Part shown: piece by piece, positions 15,496 to 24,169 of the stretch
How the letters are laid out: each line of letters begins with the position of its first letter
How positions within the stretch are numbered: the stretch's first letter is position 1
DNA from: Sphingobacteriaceae bacterium
GTDB taxonomy: Bacteria > Bacillota > Sulfobacillia > Thermaerobacterales > RSA17
Length of the DNA stretch: 35,138 nt
Assembly: GCA_035303785.1 (NCBI GenBank)
Contig: DATGRI010000062.1
Coordinates: forward strand, 1 to 35,138
Direction of reading: 5' to 3'
Position numbers and translations under genes: made by a program
The notes under the pieces: model-generated
The model's database searches: none
The model's input: only the letters and a program-made list of their open reading frames with translations
Told to the model about the DNA's origin: nothing

Positions 15496-16899
15496 ATGAG
15501 TCAAGGGGAATTCCGCATCGAAGCCGATTCCATGGGCGAAGTCAAAGTGCCCGCCTCCGCCTACTACGGCGCCCAGACCCAGCGGGCCGTGGATAACTTC
15601 CCCATCAGCGGCATCACTTTCTCCCGGCGCTTCATCCGTGCCCTGGCGTTGATCAAGCAGGCGGCGGCCGAGGTGAACTCCCAGCTGGGGCTTTTGGGCG
15701 ATGACTTGGCCAAGGCCATCGTCCAGGCCAGCCAGGAGGTCATCGACGGGGGCCTGGACGACCACTTCCCCCTGGACATTTTCCAGACCGGGTCCGGCAC
15801 GTCCACCAACATGAACGCCAACGAGGTCATCGCCAACCGGGCCAACGAGATTCTGGGCAGCCCCCTGGGCTCCCGGAGCCCCGTTCATCCCAACGACCAC
15901 GTCAACATGGGCCAGTCCAGCAACGACGTCATCCCCACGGCCATGCACATCGCCGCCCTGGAAGGCCTGACCCACGACCTGCTGCCCGCCCTCAGGCGGC
16001 TGCGGGACGCCCTGGCGGAAAAGGCCCAGGCCTTCGATGACATCGTCAAGATCGGCCGCACCCACCTGATGGACGCCACGCCCATCCGCCTGGGCCAGGA
16101 GTTCAGCGGCTACGCCTCCATGGTTGAACATTCCATCCGCCGTTTGGAGAATGTCCTGGAGCCCTTGGGCCAGCTGCCCCTGGGGGGCACCGCCGTGGGC
16201 ACCGGCATCAACACCCATCCCGAGTTCCCCGGCCGGGCGGCGGCCCTGCTGGTGGAGAAGACGGGGCTGGGCTTGATGGAGGCCCCCAACCACTTCGAGG
16301 CCCAGGGCGCCCGGGAAGCGGTGGTGGAGGCCAGCGGCCACCTGCGGGCCGCCGCCGTCAGCCTGATGAAGATCGCCAACGACATCCGCTGGCTGGGCTC
16401 GGGTCCCCGCTGCGGCCTATATGAAATCCACCTGCCCGACCTGCAGCCCGGCTCCTCCATCATGCCCGGCAAGGTGAACCCCGTAGTGCCCGAAGCCATG
16501 ATGATGGTGTGCGCCCAGGTCATCGGCAACGACGCCGCCATCGCCGTGGCCGGCCAGCACGGCAACTTCGAATTGAACGTCATGATGCCCGTCATGGCCC
16601 ACAACCTGCTCCAGTCCATCGAGATCCTGGCCAACGCCTGCGACATCATGACCGAGCGGTGCGTCAAGGGCATCAAGGCCAACCGGGAGCGGTGCGAGGA
16701 ACTGGTGGAGTGGAGCATGGCCATGGTCACCTCCCTGGTGCCGGTGCTGGGCTACGACACGGCGGCCCAGGTGGCCTACGCCGCCTACAACGAAGGCCGC
16801 ACCGTCCGGGAAGTGCTCCGGGACCGGAAGCTGCTGCCCGAGGACGAGCTGAACCGGCTCCTGGATCCCTGGTCCATGACGGAGCCGGGGCGGGCCTGA
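15496..16899 (+). CDS. fumC: Fumarate hydratase, class II
   Basis: The Fe-independent tetrameric fumarase of the TCA cycle, converting fumarate and malate. The 467-residue length fits the family. Visible landmarks are 'GSGTSTNMNANEVIANRA', 'GRTHLMDATPIRLGQEFSGY', 'GGTAVGTGINTHPEF' and the superfamily signature GSSIMPGKVNP, with 'QHGNFELNVMMPVMAHNLLQ' following. These match fumarase better than aspartase. GAGGTGA lies eight bases before the ATG. It is directly followed by the dCMP deaminase gene, four bases after its stop, so they form an operon. Confidence 0.95.
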   Translation: MSQGEFRIEADSMGEVKVPASAYYGAQTQRAVDNFPISGITFSRRFIRALALIKQAAAEVNSQLGLLGDDLAKAIVQASQEVIDGGLDDHFPLDIFQTGSGTSTNMNANEVIANRANEILGSPLGSRSPVHPNDHVNMGQSSNDVIPTAMHIAALEGLTHDLLPALRRLRDALAEKAQAFDDIVKIGRTHLMDATPIRLGQEFSGYASMVEHSIRRLENVLEPLGQLPLGGTAVGTGINTHPEFPGRAAALLVEKTGLGLMEAPNHFEAQGAREAVVEASGHLRAAAVSLMKIANDIRWLGSGPRCGLYEIHLPDLQPGSSIMPGKVNPVVPEAMMMVCAQVIGNDAAIAVAGQHGNFELNVMMPVMAHNLLQSIEILANACDIMTERCVKGIKANRERCEELVEWSMAMVTSLVPVLGYDTAAQVAYAAYNEGRTVREVLRDRKLLPEDELNRLLDPWSMTEPGRA

Positions 16900-16902
16900 C
16901 CC

Positions 16903-17355
16903 ATGACCCGACCGGAGAATACAGGCCGGCGCCCTTCTTGGGACGAGTACTTCATCTCCCTGGCGGCCCAGGTGGCCACCCGGTCCACCTGCGGCCGCCG
17001 GGCCGTGGGCGCCGTGCTGGTGCGGGACCGGCGCATCCTGGCCACGGGCTACAACGGCAGCCCGCCCGGCTTTGACCACTGCATCGACGTAGGCTGCCTG
17101 GAGGTGGACGGCCACTGCCTGCGGACCGTCCACGCCGAGGTCAACGCCATCGTCCAGGCCGCCCTCCACGGGGTGAGCACCCAGGGGGCCACGCTGTACT
17201 GCACCAGCGCGCCCTGCCTGGGCTGCACCAAGATGCTCATCGGCAGCGGCATCCGCCGCATCGTTTACCGGGATCCTTACGACGATCCCTTGTCGGTGGA
17301 GTTCCTGCGCATCGCCGGCATACCCCTGGAGCAAATCACCGTGCCGGTCTCCTGA
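16903..17355 (+). CDS. dCMP deaminase family protein
   Basis: A 150-residue zinc-dependent deaminase of the deoxycytidylate deaminase (ComEB-like) family, making dUMP for thymidylate synthesis. The Zn site is complete: HAEVNAI gives the His ligand and catalytic Glu, and CTSAPCLGC gives the two Cys ligands. 'GRRAVGAVLVRDRRILATGYNGSP' is the characteristic N-terminal part. It follows fumC after three bases, without a clear ribosome binding site of its own, and ends before a strong bidirectional hairpin. Confidence 0.9.
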   Translation: MTRPENTGRRPSWDEYFISLAAQVATRSTCGRRAVGAVLVRDRRILATGYNGSPPGFDHCIDVGCLEVDGHCLRTVHAEVNAIVQAALHGVSTQGATLYCTSAPCLGCTKMLIGSGIRRIVYRDPYDDPLSVEFLRIAGIPLEQITVPVS

Positions 17356-17406
17356 GGGACCGAAGCCGCCCGCCGGGGCGGCACGGAAACCTGCAGCAAC
17401 AAGAAA

Positions 17407-17442
17407 GGAGCCCGGGCTTGCGCCCGGGCTCCCTTGGTTTTT
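17407..17442. terminator. Bidirectional Rho-independent terminator
   Basis: An 11-base-pair stem (17407-17417 with 17422-17432) with a TTGC loop is followed on the plus strand by CTTGGTTTTT. On the minus strand the hairpin is followed by TTTCTTGTTGC. It separates the dCMP deaminase gene from the convergent korB and can end transcripts from both sides. Confidence 0.8.
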
Positions 17443-17489
17443 GTCCGGTTGCTGCCTGTGTGGGGGTTGGGCTGCGCCCGCGCCCTGCT

Positions 17490-18371
17490 TCAATAGTGCC
17501 GGGCCAGGAGCTTCTGGAAGCGCTCCCGGTCCAGGCCCTCCCGCAGTTCCGCTAGGGGCTCCTGGGGGAAGAAGGGCAGCACCTCTTCGTAGGGCTTCAT
17601 TTCCTTGTTCTCGTAGACCACGCCCGTCACCAAGGCGTCGTGCTCCATCAAGGTGGCCAACGCCCCCAGGGGGTCGTGGCGGTCGTAGCCGGCGATGGAG
17701 TCCAGGTCCACCAGGTTCTCCCGGTAGAACTCGTAGGTGTTCCGCTTGTTGAAGGTGACGCACGGGCTGAGGACGTTGACCAGGGCGAAGCCCCGGTGCC
17801 GGTAGGCCTGCTCCATGATCTCCGTCAACTGCTTCACGTCGCCGGAAAAGCCCTGGGCCACGAAGCCGCAGCCGGCGGCCACGGCGGTGGCCAGGGGCCG
17901 GATGGGGTTTTCCGCCGCCCCGTAGGGGGTGGTCTTGGTCACGTGGCCCGGATCCGACGTGGGGGAGGCCTGGCCCGTGGTCAGGCCGTAGATGTGGTTG
18001 TCCATGACCACGTAGGTGATGTCGATGTTGCGCCGGATGGCATGCATCAGGTGGCCGATGCCGATGCCGTAGCCGTCGCCGTCACCCCCGGCGGCCACCA
18101 CCAGCAGATCCCGGTTGGCCAGCTTCACGGCGGTGGCCACGGGCAGGGTCCGGCCGTGGACGCCGTGGAAGCCGTAGGTGGCCATGAATTGGGAGATCTT
18201 GCCCGAGCAGCCGATGCCCGACACGCACACATACTCGTGGGGCTGGATGCCCAGGTTGACGGCCGCCGTCTGCATGGCCCGCAGCACGGCGAAGTCGCCG
18301 CAGCCCGGGCACCAGGTGATTTCCTCGCCGGTGAACTGCGCGATCTTTTCCTTCAAGCTGACCGCGGCCAT
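17490..18371 (-). CDS. korB: 2-oxoacid:ferredoxin oxidoreductase, beta subunit
   Basis: The beta subunit (293 residues) holds thiamine diphosphate and one [4Fe-4S] cluster. The cluster cysteines are likely in 'WCPGCG', 'VSGIGCSGKI' and 'LSPCVTFN', and the TPP site is GDGDGYGIGIGH with a following 'VVMDNHIYGLTTGQ'. The family oxidises 2-oxoglutarate, pyruvate or related acids with CoA, passing electrons to ferredoxin; the exact substrate is not decided by sequence, so the kor symbol is by closest similarity. The start codon directly abuts the end of korA, as is usual for the pair. Confidence 0.92.
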   Translation of the reverse strand: MAAVSLKEKIAQFTGEEITWCPGCGDFAVLRAMQTAAVNLGIQPHEYVCVSGIGCSGKISQFMATYGFHGVHGRTLPVATAVKLANRDLLVVAAGGDGDGYGIGIGHLMHAIRRNIDITYVVMDNHIYGLTTGQASPTSDPGHVTKTTPYGAAENPIRPLATAVAAGCGFVAQGFSGDVKQLTEIMEQAYRHRGFALVNVLSPCVTFNKRNTYEFYRENLVDLDSIAGYDRHDPLGALATLMEHDALVTGVVYENKEMKPYEEVLPFFPQEPLAELREGLDRERFQKLLARHY

Positions 18372-20141
18372 TCAAGACACCTCGCTTACAGGCCGGATGC
18401 TGTCCACCACCTGCAACGCCCGCGCCACGATTTCGTCCACGGTGAAGGGGTTGCCGTCGTACTTGCGGCAGCCCTCATAGCGGTCGTGATGGCCCAGTTC
18501 CTTTTGCAGCAGTTCCTGCAGCTGGCCCGTGAAGTTGTTTTCCACCACCAGCACCTTGGCGGCCTTCTGGATGTAGGGCAGGACCTGAGCCTTGGGGAAG
18601 GGCCGCAGCAGCCGCAGGTGGAGGTGCCCCACCGGGATGCCCCGGGCCGCCAGCTCCTCCCGGGCCTCCTCCATGGGGCCGTAGGAGGAGCCCATGCCCA
18701 GGAGGAGCAGTTGGGGCTCTTCATCCCCATCGTAGAAGAGGCTCAAATCCCAGCGGTCGAAGCGATCCAGCTTCCGCATGCGCTTTTCCATCTGCAGGCG
18801 GCGCATGGCGGCATCTTCCGTCTCGGCGTTGCTCTCGGCCTCGTGCTCGTTGCTCATGCCGACGAACTGGCCCTTGGGCATGCCGGGAAGGGTGCGGGGG
18901 GAGATGCCGTCCTCCGTCAGCCGGTAGCGGCGGTAAGGGCCGTTGGCCAGCCGCTCCAGATCCTCCCGGCTCAGGATGAGCCCCCGGTCGATGGGCACCT
19001 GGTCGTAGTCCAGGCCCATGATGGTCTGGCGGCTGCCGGCCAGGTACAGGTCGGAGCCCAGGATGACCGGGCACTGGAACCGGTCGGCCAGGTTGAAGGC
19101 TTCCGCCGCCAGCTTGAAGCTGTCTTCCACCGTGGCCGGCATGAGCACGATGCGGGGAAACTCGCCGTGGGAGCCGTAGAGCATCTCGTTCAAGTCGCTC
19201 TGCTCCGTCTTGGTGGGCATGCCCGTGCTGGGGCCGGCCCGCTGGACGTTGACCACCACCACGGGCGTCTCGGAAATGCCCGCCAGGCCCAAAGCCTCCT
19301 GCATCAAGGAGAATCCCGGGCCCGAGGTGGCCGTCATGGCCCGCACGCCGGCGTAGTTGGCGCCGATGGCCATGTTGATGGCGGCGATTTCGTCCTCGGC
19401 CTGGACCACGGCCCCGCCCAGCTCGGGCAGGTTGGCCAGGACCCAGTACATGATGTCGGTGGCCGGTGTGATGGGGTACTGGAACAGCAGGCGGCAGCCG
19501 GCTGTCACGGCGCCCAGGGCCGTGGCGTCGTTGCCGTTCATGAAGGGGCGGGGCCCCGGCTCCGCCAGGGGCGGCGGCAGTTCAAACCGGCGGCCCGCGT
19601 CGATGCAGCACTCGTAGCCCTGCCGCACCAGGGCCATGTTCTGGGCCACCACCTTTTCCCCTTTGTCACCGAACCTTTCGGCGATCAAGGGCCGGAACGC
19701 CTCGGGGTCCAGCCCCACGATGGCCGCCGAGACGCCCACGGCCACCATGTTCTTCATGATGGCGCCGCCGGCTTCCCGGGCCATCTCCGTCATGGGCACC
19801 GCCAGCAGCTGCACGCCGGCGTCGTCGGGCACCCGGGCCTCGAAACGGCTGTCGTAGATGATGAGGCCCCCGGGCGCCATGGAGTCCAGGTTGAAGTCGA
19901 TGGTGTACTGGTCGAAAGCGATGAGCACGTCGGTGTCGTCGGCGTGGTGGCGGCGGATCTCCGGCGTGACCCGGAGCTTGTAGTAGGTGTGGCCGCCTTT
20001 GATCAAGGACATGTAGTGACGGTAGGCATAGACGGCGTGGCCCAGCCGGTGGAGGGCCAAGCCGAAAATCTCGCCGGTGGAATCGATGCCTTCTCCCTGC
20101 TCGCCACCGACCTTCCAGGCGAAGTCCGCCCGTTTACCCAC
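18372..20141 (-). CDS. korA: 2-oxoacid:ferredoxin oxidoreductase, fused gamma-alpha subunit
   Basis: A 589-residue fusion of the gamma domain (about residues 1-185, from 'WKVGGEQGEGIDSTGEIFG') with the alpha domain (about 200-589). Landmarks of the alpha part are 'LLFQYPITPATDIMYW', 'VVQAEDEIAAINMAIGANY', 'TSGPGFSLMQEALGLA' and 'VQRAGPSTGMPTKTEQSDL'. The fused layout is that of Bacillota and Sulfolobus-type enzymes with two subunits. GGGAGGTGA precedes the GTG start at a good spacing. korB follows without a gap; fumC nearby is the only other TCA gene in the window. Confidence 0.93.
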   Translation of the reverse strand: MGKRADFAWKVGGEQGEGIDSTGEIFGLALHRLGHAVYAYRHYMSLIKGGHTYYKLRVTPEIRRHHADDTDVLIAFDQYTIDFNLDSMAPGGLIIYDSRFEARVPDDAGVQLLAVPMTEMAREAGGAIMKNMVAVGVSAAIVGLDPEAFRPLIAERFGDKGEKVVAQNMALVRQGYECCIDAGRRFELPPPLAEPGPRPFMNGNDATALGAVTAGCRLLFQYPITPATDIMYWVLANLPELGGAVVQAEDEIAAINMAIGANYAGVRAMTATSGPGFSLMQEALGLAGISETPVVVVNVQRAGPSTGMPTKTEQSDLNEMLYGSHGEFPRIVLMPATVEDSFKLAAEAFNLADRFQCPVILGSDLYLAGSRQTIMGLDYDQVPIDRGLILSREDLERLANGPYRRYRLTEDGISPRTLPGMPKGQFVGMSNEHEAESNAETEDAAMRRLQMEKRMRKLDRFDRWDLSLFYDGDEEPQLLLLGMGSSYGPMEEAREELAARGIPVGHLHLRLLRPFPKAQVLPYIQKAAKVLVVENNFTGQLQELLQKELGHHDRYEGCRKYDGNPFTVDEIVARALQVVDSIRPVSEVS

Positions 20142-20194
20142 GGCCCGTCACCTCCCGTGGAGAAGAATTATGGTCGTCGACTGTTGTTAAGGCC

Positions 20195-20203
20195 AGTATA
20201 CCA
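20195..20203 (-). promoter_or_regulatory. Possible extended -10 promoter of korAB
   Basis: On the minus strand TGGTATACT forms an extended -10 (TGn before TATACT) about 55 bases before the korA start. No convincing -35 is seen upstream, which an extended -10 can dispense with. Confidence 0.35.
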
Positions 20204-20232
20204 GGATGTTGCTGGCAGAGCGGGCCGGCTTT

Positions 20233-20261
20233 TTGTCAGGCGGGCAGGGGACCGATATAAT
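20233..20261 (+). promoter_or_regulatory. Near-consensus sigma-A promoter of the IscA-type gene
   Basis: TTGTCA (20233-20238) and a perfect TATAAT (20256-20261) are separated by 17 bases. This is the best match to consensus in the window. The start codon is only 26 bases after the -10, so the leader is very short and begins close to the GGGAGGTGA ribosome binding site. Confidence 0.7.
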
Positions 20262-20286
20262 CGAAGACAGCGGGAGGTGAGGGCAA

Positions 20287-20661
20287 GTGATTACCATTAC
20301 GGATGCAGCCGGCGAAAAGATCAAGGAAGTCATGGCCCAGCGCAACGTGGAAGCCGATACCGTCCTGCGCCTCTTTGTGCAGACCGGCGGCTGCAGCGGC
20401 TTCAGCTATGGCATGGCCTTGGGCGACAGCACCTCCGAAAACGACCGGATCATCGAGCAGCACGGCATTCGCGTAGCCATCGATCCCTTCAGCGCCGCGT
20501 ACCTGCGGGGAGTGGAGATCGACTACATCGAAGGGGTCATGGGCGGCGGCTTCACCATCCGCAACCCCAACGCCGTACAGACGTGCGGCTGCGGCCAGTC
20601 TTTCCGGACGGCCGAAGATGCGGGCCAGGCCCAGCCCTGCGACGATGACGCCACTGCTTAA
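20287..20661 (+). CDS. HesB/IscA/ErpA family iron-sulfur assembly protein
   Basis: A-type carrier that takes part in assembling or handing on Fe-S clusters. The 124-residue protein has the three family cysteines: Cys36 in 'TGGCSGFSYG' and Cys100 and Cys102 in 'QTCGCGQSF'. 'IDYIEGVMGGGFTIRNPNA' is also typical. The C-terminus extends about 18 residues past the CGC motif and is acidic with one further Cys (QPCDDD), which is unusual. The start is GTG with GGGAGGTGA upstream. It is divergent from korAB, whose products need a [4Fe-4S] cluster and ferredoxin. Confidence 0.93.
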   Translation: MITITDAAGEKIKEVMAQRNVEADTVLRLFVQTGGCSGFSYGMALGDSTSENDRIIEQHGIRVAIDPFSAAYLRGVEIDYIEGVMGGGFTIRNPNAVQTCGCGQSFRTAEDAGQAQPCDDDATA

Positions 20662-20708
20662 GGCTTGAAATTTTCCTTTGAAACCTACTCTCTCTCCTGT
20701 GTGGGAAG

Positions 20709-20737
20709 CCGCCCGGCCCATGCCGGGCGGTGCTTCG
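20709..20737 (+). terminator. Probable terminator after the IscA-type gene
   Basis: A nine-base-pair GC stem (20709-20717 with 20722-20730) around a CCAT loop, followed by a T-containing but interrupted tract (TGCTTCGTCTTGTT). It sits between two convergent genes. Confidence 0.5.
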
Positions 20738-20777
20738 TCTTGTTCCATATGCTGTATGGTATACTATCCCGCGAATG

Positions 20778-21068
20778 TCACGGGCGGGGGGCCGGCGGGG
20801 TGCGGGACGGCTGCCCGCCGCCGGGGGAGCCGTCTTCGGTGGGCTTGCGCCCAGCCAGCCCGTCGCCGGCCACGGCGACGGCGATGAACAGCAGCACGGC
20901 GGGCACCCCCACCAGCAAGACCAACTGCAGGGAACTCCATAAGGTTTCCGCCAGGACGGCTCCGGCGCTGCCGGCCATCTGGCGGAGATAGACGCGGACG
21001 ATGACGACGAAGAGGGCCGCGCCCAACAGCATGGTTACCAGGCGAAACTTCTTGCGGGCATTGCCCAT
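20778..21068 (-). CDS. Small two-helix membrane protein
   Basis: I do not recognise this 96-residue protein. It starts with a basic stretch (MGNARKKFRL), followed by two hydrophobic segments (about residues 10-30 and 46-68) and a polar Gly/Pro/Arg-rich tail. ATG 21068 has GGGAGG upstream at about 11 bases; the frame is open 16 codons further without a site. It converges on the IscA-type gene and is divergent from the MBL hydrolase gene. Confidence 0.6.
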   Translation of the reverse strand: MGNARKKFRLVTMLLGAALFVVIVRVYLRQMAGSAGAVLAETLWSSLQLVLLVGVPAVLLFIAVAVAGDGLAGRKPTEDGSPGGGQPSRTPPAPRP

Positions 21069-21143
21069 GATGGCTGATGCCTCCCTAGCGGCTCTTTTCG
21101 GCCCTGACACCACCAATCCTGCGATGGCTGCGAGGTGCCGGCT

Positions 21144-21785
21144 GTGGAACTGCGGGGCAGATCTCTAGGGCCCTTTCAGACCAACTGCTACATCCTCACC
21201 CATGACGATACCAAAACCGCCCTGGTCATCGATCCCGGCGAGGAGGATCCGTGGCTGGACGAGACCCTGGCGGGCTATACCGTTACCCACATTCTGCTCA
21301 CCCACGGCCATTGCGACCACATCGGCGGCGTGGACGCCCTCCGGTGCCGGACGGGGGCGCCGGTGTACATCCACGAGGCGGAGGAGGACTGGCTGACGGA
21401 TCCCAAGTTGAACGGCTCCGTCATCGTCATGGGGCGTCCCATCGTCTCCGATCCGCCCGACCGGCTGCTCAAGGACGGCGATGAAATCCAGTTCGCCGGC
21501 CACTCCATCCAGGTGATGCACACCCCGGGCCACACCCCCGGCGGCGTGTCCTTCCTGCTGCCGGGCCTGTGCTTCTGCGGCGACACGGTCTTTTACCGCT
21601 CCATCGGCCGCACCGACCTGCCCGGGGGCGACTTCCAGACCCTCATCGCGTCCATCAAGGACCGCATCTTGACCTTGCCCGGGGACACCCGCCTCTTCCC
21701 CGGCCACGGGCCCGTCACCACGGTGAAGGACGAAGCCCGCCTCAACCCCTTCCTGGGGCCCAACTACCCCTTTTTCCAGCTATGA
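21144..21785 (+). CDS. MBL-fold hydrolase (glyoxalase II-like)
   Basis: A 213-residue metallo-beta-lactamase-fold protein. The di-metal ligands are all present: LTHGHCDHIGG (HxHxDH), 'HTPGHTPGG', 'CGDTVF' and 'FPGHGP'. The short glyoxalase II-like form without a C-terminal helical domain is common in Bacillota (YqgX-like), where substrates range from thioesters to unknown hydrolysis targets. GTG 21144 is preferred over GTG 21135 because GAGGTG lies six bases upstream. Its last six bases overlap the end of the convergent endonuclease III gene. Confidence 0.9.
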   Translation: MELRGRSLGPFQTNCYILTHDDTKTALVIDPGEEDPWLDETLAGYTVTHILLTHGHCDHIGGVDALRCRTGAPVYIHEAEEDWLTDPKLNGSVIVMGRPIVSDPPDRLLKDGDEIQFAGHSIQVMHTPGHTPGGVSFLLPGLCFCGDTVFYRSIGRTDLPGGDFQTLIASIKDRILTLPGDTRLFPGHGPVTTVKDEARLNPFLGPNYPFFQL

Positions 21786-22499
21786 GGAAGCCTGGTTGAG
21801 CCAGGGGGTCTGCCCCTCGTAGGGGGCCGCCGGGCACAAGCCGGCGGCGGGGCACACGCTGCATTTGGGCTTACGGGCGTTGCAAATTTCCCGGCCGAAA
21901 AAGATGAGGTGGAGGGGAAAGGTGGGCCAGTGCTCCCTGTCCACCAGCCGCTGCAGGTCCTTCTCGATCCGCTCGGGATCCTGGGCGGCGGTGAGGCCGA
22001 GCCGCCTGGACAGGCGCCGCACGTGGGTGTCCACCACCATGCCCATGCCGTCGTCGGGGTCCGCCCAGCCGGGCCAGCCTTGGATGCGGGCCGCCGCCAG
22101 GATGACGTTGGCCGTCTTCCGCCCCACCCCGGGCAGGGTGGTCAGATCCTCCATCCGCCGGGGCACCTCCCCTTGGAACCGGTGCCGGATGATGGCGGCC
22201 GTCTCCTTCACCGCCTTGGCCTTCTGCCGGAAAAAGCCCGTAGGGTACAAAATCTTTTCCAATTCTTTCAGAGGGGCTTCCGCCAGGGAGTCGGGGTCGG
22301 GGAAGCGCTCAAAGAGCACTGGCGTCACCTGGTTCACCATCTCGTCGGTGCACTGGGCCGACAAGATGGTGGCGATCACCAGCTGGAAAGGATCCTGGTG
22401 ACGCAGGGGGATTTTCGTTTGGGGATATCGCTCCTGGAGCAGGGGTACAAGCCGCCGCACCCGTTGGGGAGCCTGTTCCAGCACCGGGTTCACCGTCAT
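21780..22499 (-). CDS. nth: Endonuclease III
   Basis: A base-excision DNA glycosylase/AP lyase for oxidised pyrimidines. The 239-residue protein shows the helix-hairpin-helix 'LPGVGRKTANVIL' with the catalytic Lys, the catalytic Asp in VDTHVRRLSRRLGL, and the C-terminal [4Fe-4S] motif C-x6-C-x2-C-x5-C. The start is uncertain: two GTG codons precede the ATG used here and no strong ribosome binding site is seen. A further 20 or so residues follow the cluster motif. It converges on the MBL gene. Confidence 0.94.
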   Translation of the reverse strand: MTVNPVLEQAPQRVRRLVPLLQERYPQTKIPLRHQDPFQLVIATILSAQCTDEMVNQVTPVLFERFPDPDSLAEAPLKELEKILYPTGFFRQKAKAVKETAAIIRHRFQGEVPRRMEDLTTLPGVGRKTANVILAAARIQGWPGWADPDDGMGMVVDTHVRRLSRRLGLTAAQDPERIEKDLQRLVDREHWPTFPLHLIFFGREICNARKPKCSVCPAAGLCPAAPYEGQTPWLNQASS

Positions 22500-22566
22500 C
22501 ACCACGGCCCAGTGTAGCCCAACGGGAATGCATCTTCAAAGGGCGCAGGCCCCGGCGGCTCCGGTC

Positions 22567-23616
22567 TTACGGCCCGTATTCGATCAGCCGGGGCATGGGC
22601 AGGTAGGTGTCGATGCCCAGATCCCGCCGCTCCGGCTCCCGGCCGGGGTGGCGGATGGTCAGCCACGTGCGCACCGTCATGCCCGGATAGCCCTCCAGCA
22701 CCACCCGCTCCTCCCCCGGGGCCAGGCGGTCGTTGGGCTGGCGGATGGTCCACGGCTCCTGCCGGGAGAGCACTTGATGCTCCCATTCCACCTGGGGTGG
22801 ATCCACCCGGCCGTACAAGGCCACGTACAGGGAATGCCCGTCGGACTGGGACCAGATGACCACCGGCACGTCCCGGTTGTTGCGGAAGCGGAAGTCCTTG
22901 GCCGGCCAGGCCACCGTGGCGTCCCGGCCCGGCGGCACGTAGGGCACGGGCATGCTGTGGGGATGGCGCTGCACCACTTCCAGGCCGCTGTGCAGCACCA
23001 CGTTGTAGAGGGTGGAGGCGATCTTGCACACCCCGCCCCCTTCGGCGGGCACCAGGCGGTTCCCCATGTAGGCTGGGCCCATGCGGTAGCCACGGGCCGC
23101 AGTGTAGGGACCCGCGGCCCGGTTAAGGGAGAAGGTTTCCCCGGGCATCACCACATGGCCCGCCAGCTTCCGGGCCGCCAGGCCGACGTTGTGGGCCTCG
23201 TCGAAGAGGGGCTCCGGGAACGTGATGCGGAAGCCGGCGATGAAGGGGGACGCCTGGTGGGCGGCCTGCAGCTCCCGGAGGCCGTCCGGCGGGTCCGCGG
23301 CCCAGGGCGCCTCTTCCTCGGTGAAGGGGCCGTACCGCCGGGGGTCGGGCCATCCCGGCGGCCCGCACAAATCCCGGGCGGCCTCCCGGCCCGGGCCCTC
23401 CAGGACCCAATAGTCCAAGGGGGCGGTGGCGGGCGGCCCGGCTCTATTGGGCCACGGCTCCCTTCCCGCCCACTGCCGGGGGGCCCAAAGGGCCAGGGCC
23501 GGGAGCAGCAGCACCAAGGCCGCCGCCAGCCAGCGCCGGCGGGCGGGCCCGCGCCTGCCCGGCAGGCTGATGGTGAGGGCCCACGACCTGCGGCCCGGAG
23601 GACGGCCCCCCTGCAC
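22567..23616 (-). CDS. VanW family protein
   Basis: A 349-residue envelope protein. One hydrophobic helix near residues 28-45 acts as a signal anchor. The VanW domain runs from about residue 140: 'HNVGLAARKLAGHVVMPGETFSLN', 'GPYTAARGYRMGPAYMGN', then 'GGGVCKIASTLYNVVLHSGLEVV' and 'HSMPVPYVPPGRDATVAW'. VanW proteins are exported in Gram-positives and linked to the cell wall, but their activity is not settled. GTG 23616 is chosen because GAGGAGGGG sits just upstream; the frame is open 20 codons further. It is downstream of the arginine decarboxylase gene on the same strand. Confidence 0.88.
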   Translation of the reverse strand: MQGGRPPGRRSWALTISLPGRRGPARRRWLAAALVLLLPALALWAPRQWAGREPWPNRAGPPATAPLDYWVLEGPGREAARDLCGPPGWPDPRRYGPFTEEEAPWAADPPDGLRELQAAHQASPFIAGFRITFPEPLFDEAHNVGLAARKLAGHVVMPGETFSLNRAAGPYTAARGYRMGPAYMGNRLVPAEGGGVCKIASTLYNVVLHSGLEVVQRHPHSMPVPYVPPGRDATVAWPAKDFRFRNNRDVPVVIWSQSDGHSLYVALYGRVDPPQVEWEHQVLSRQEPWTIRQPNDRLAPGEERVVLEGYPGMTVRTWLTIRHPGREPERRDLGIDTYLPMPRLIEYGP

Positions 23617-23701
23617 GTTGCCCCTCCTCTCCGATAAAGCCGCCGCAAAACCATATGTGGCGCCGGGGAAGGGCATGACCCCCGGGGTTTCCGGACCCGG
23701 C

Positions 23702-24169
23702 TCAGTGATACCAGAGGACCAGGCCGGCGAAGGCGCAGCCTACCTTGACCACTTGGTGCTGGACGCTGCGCACCAGCACTTGGGCCGGGTCGGGGCGGCC
23801 CCGGCGGGCGAAGGTTTCCCGCACCATGGCCCGGACGATGGCCTCCATCTCCTCCCGGGTGCCCCGGCCGCTGTGCTCCACGATGACGCCGGGCCGGCCG
23901 GGCTCGGGGATGCCCACCGCCACGGCGGCGGCGATGATGGCGCCGGGCTCGTCGCTGCAGGTGTAGCCGTAGGCGATGGGCACCAAGGCGCCGGGAGGCA
24001 GTTCCGTCTCGGCCAGGGGACGGGCCCCGGGGGGCAGGATGCTGGACACCCGCACCAGATTGACGTCGCCGATGCCGGCGGCTATGAGGGCGCCGTCGAA
24101 AGCCGTCAGGGGCTCCTCGCCTTCGGCGTTGCCGGCGGTGAGAAAGAAGCCGTTGGGGATGGGCAGCAT
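23702..24169 (-). CDS. Pyruvoyl-dependent arginine decarboxylase
   Basis: This enzyme makes agmatine from arginine, for polyamine synthesis or acid resistance. The proenzyme cleaves itself at a Ser to create the pyruvoyl group; the site lies in 'LVRVSSILPPG' (about residues 38-48). The 155-residue protein has the other typical stretches, 'PNGFFLTAGNAEGEE' at the start and 'AYGYTCSDEPGAIIAAAVAVG', 'VEHSGRGTREEMEAIV' later. ATG 24169 is chosen, but the GGAGG is about 12 bases away and TTG 24172 is possible. No speB, speE or other polyamine gene is in the window. Confidence 0.9.
   Translation of the reverse strand: MLPIPNGFFLTAGNAEGEEPLTAFDGALIAAGIGDVNLVRVSSILPPGARPLAETELPPGALVPIAYGYTCSDEPGAIIAAAVAVGIPEPGRPGVIVEHSGRGTREEMEAIVRAMVRETFARRGRPDPAQVLVRSVQHQVVKVGCAFAGLVLWYH

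Noticed and set aside
17640-20648. A 1002-codon open frame on the plus strand across korAB
   Set aside because: It is antisense to two well-conserved genes and its translation is rich in His, Gly, Gln, Val and Ala, the mirror of GC-biased codons on the other strand. It shows no domains.
20740-20765. TTGTTC ... TATACT on the plus strand as a promoter
   Set aside because: The spacer is only 14 bases and no plus-strand gene follows it.
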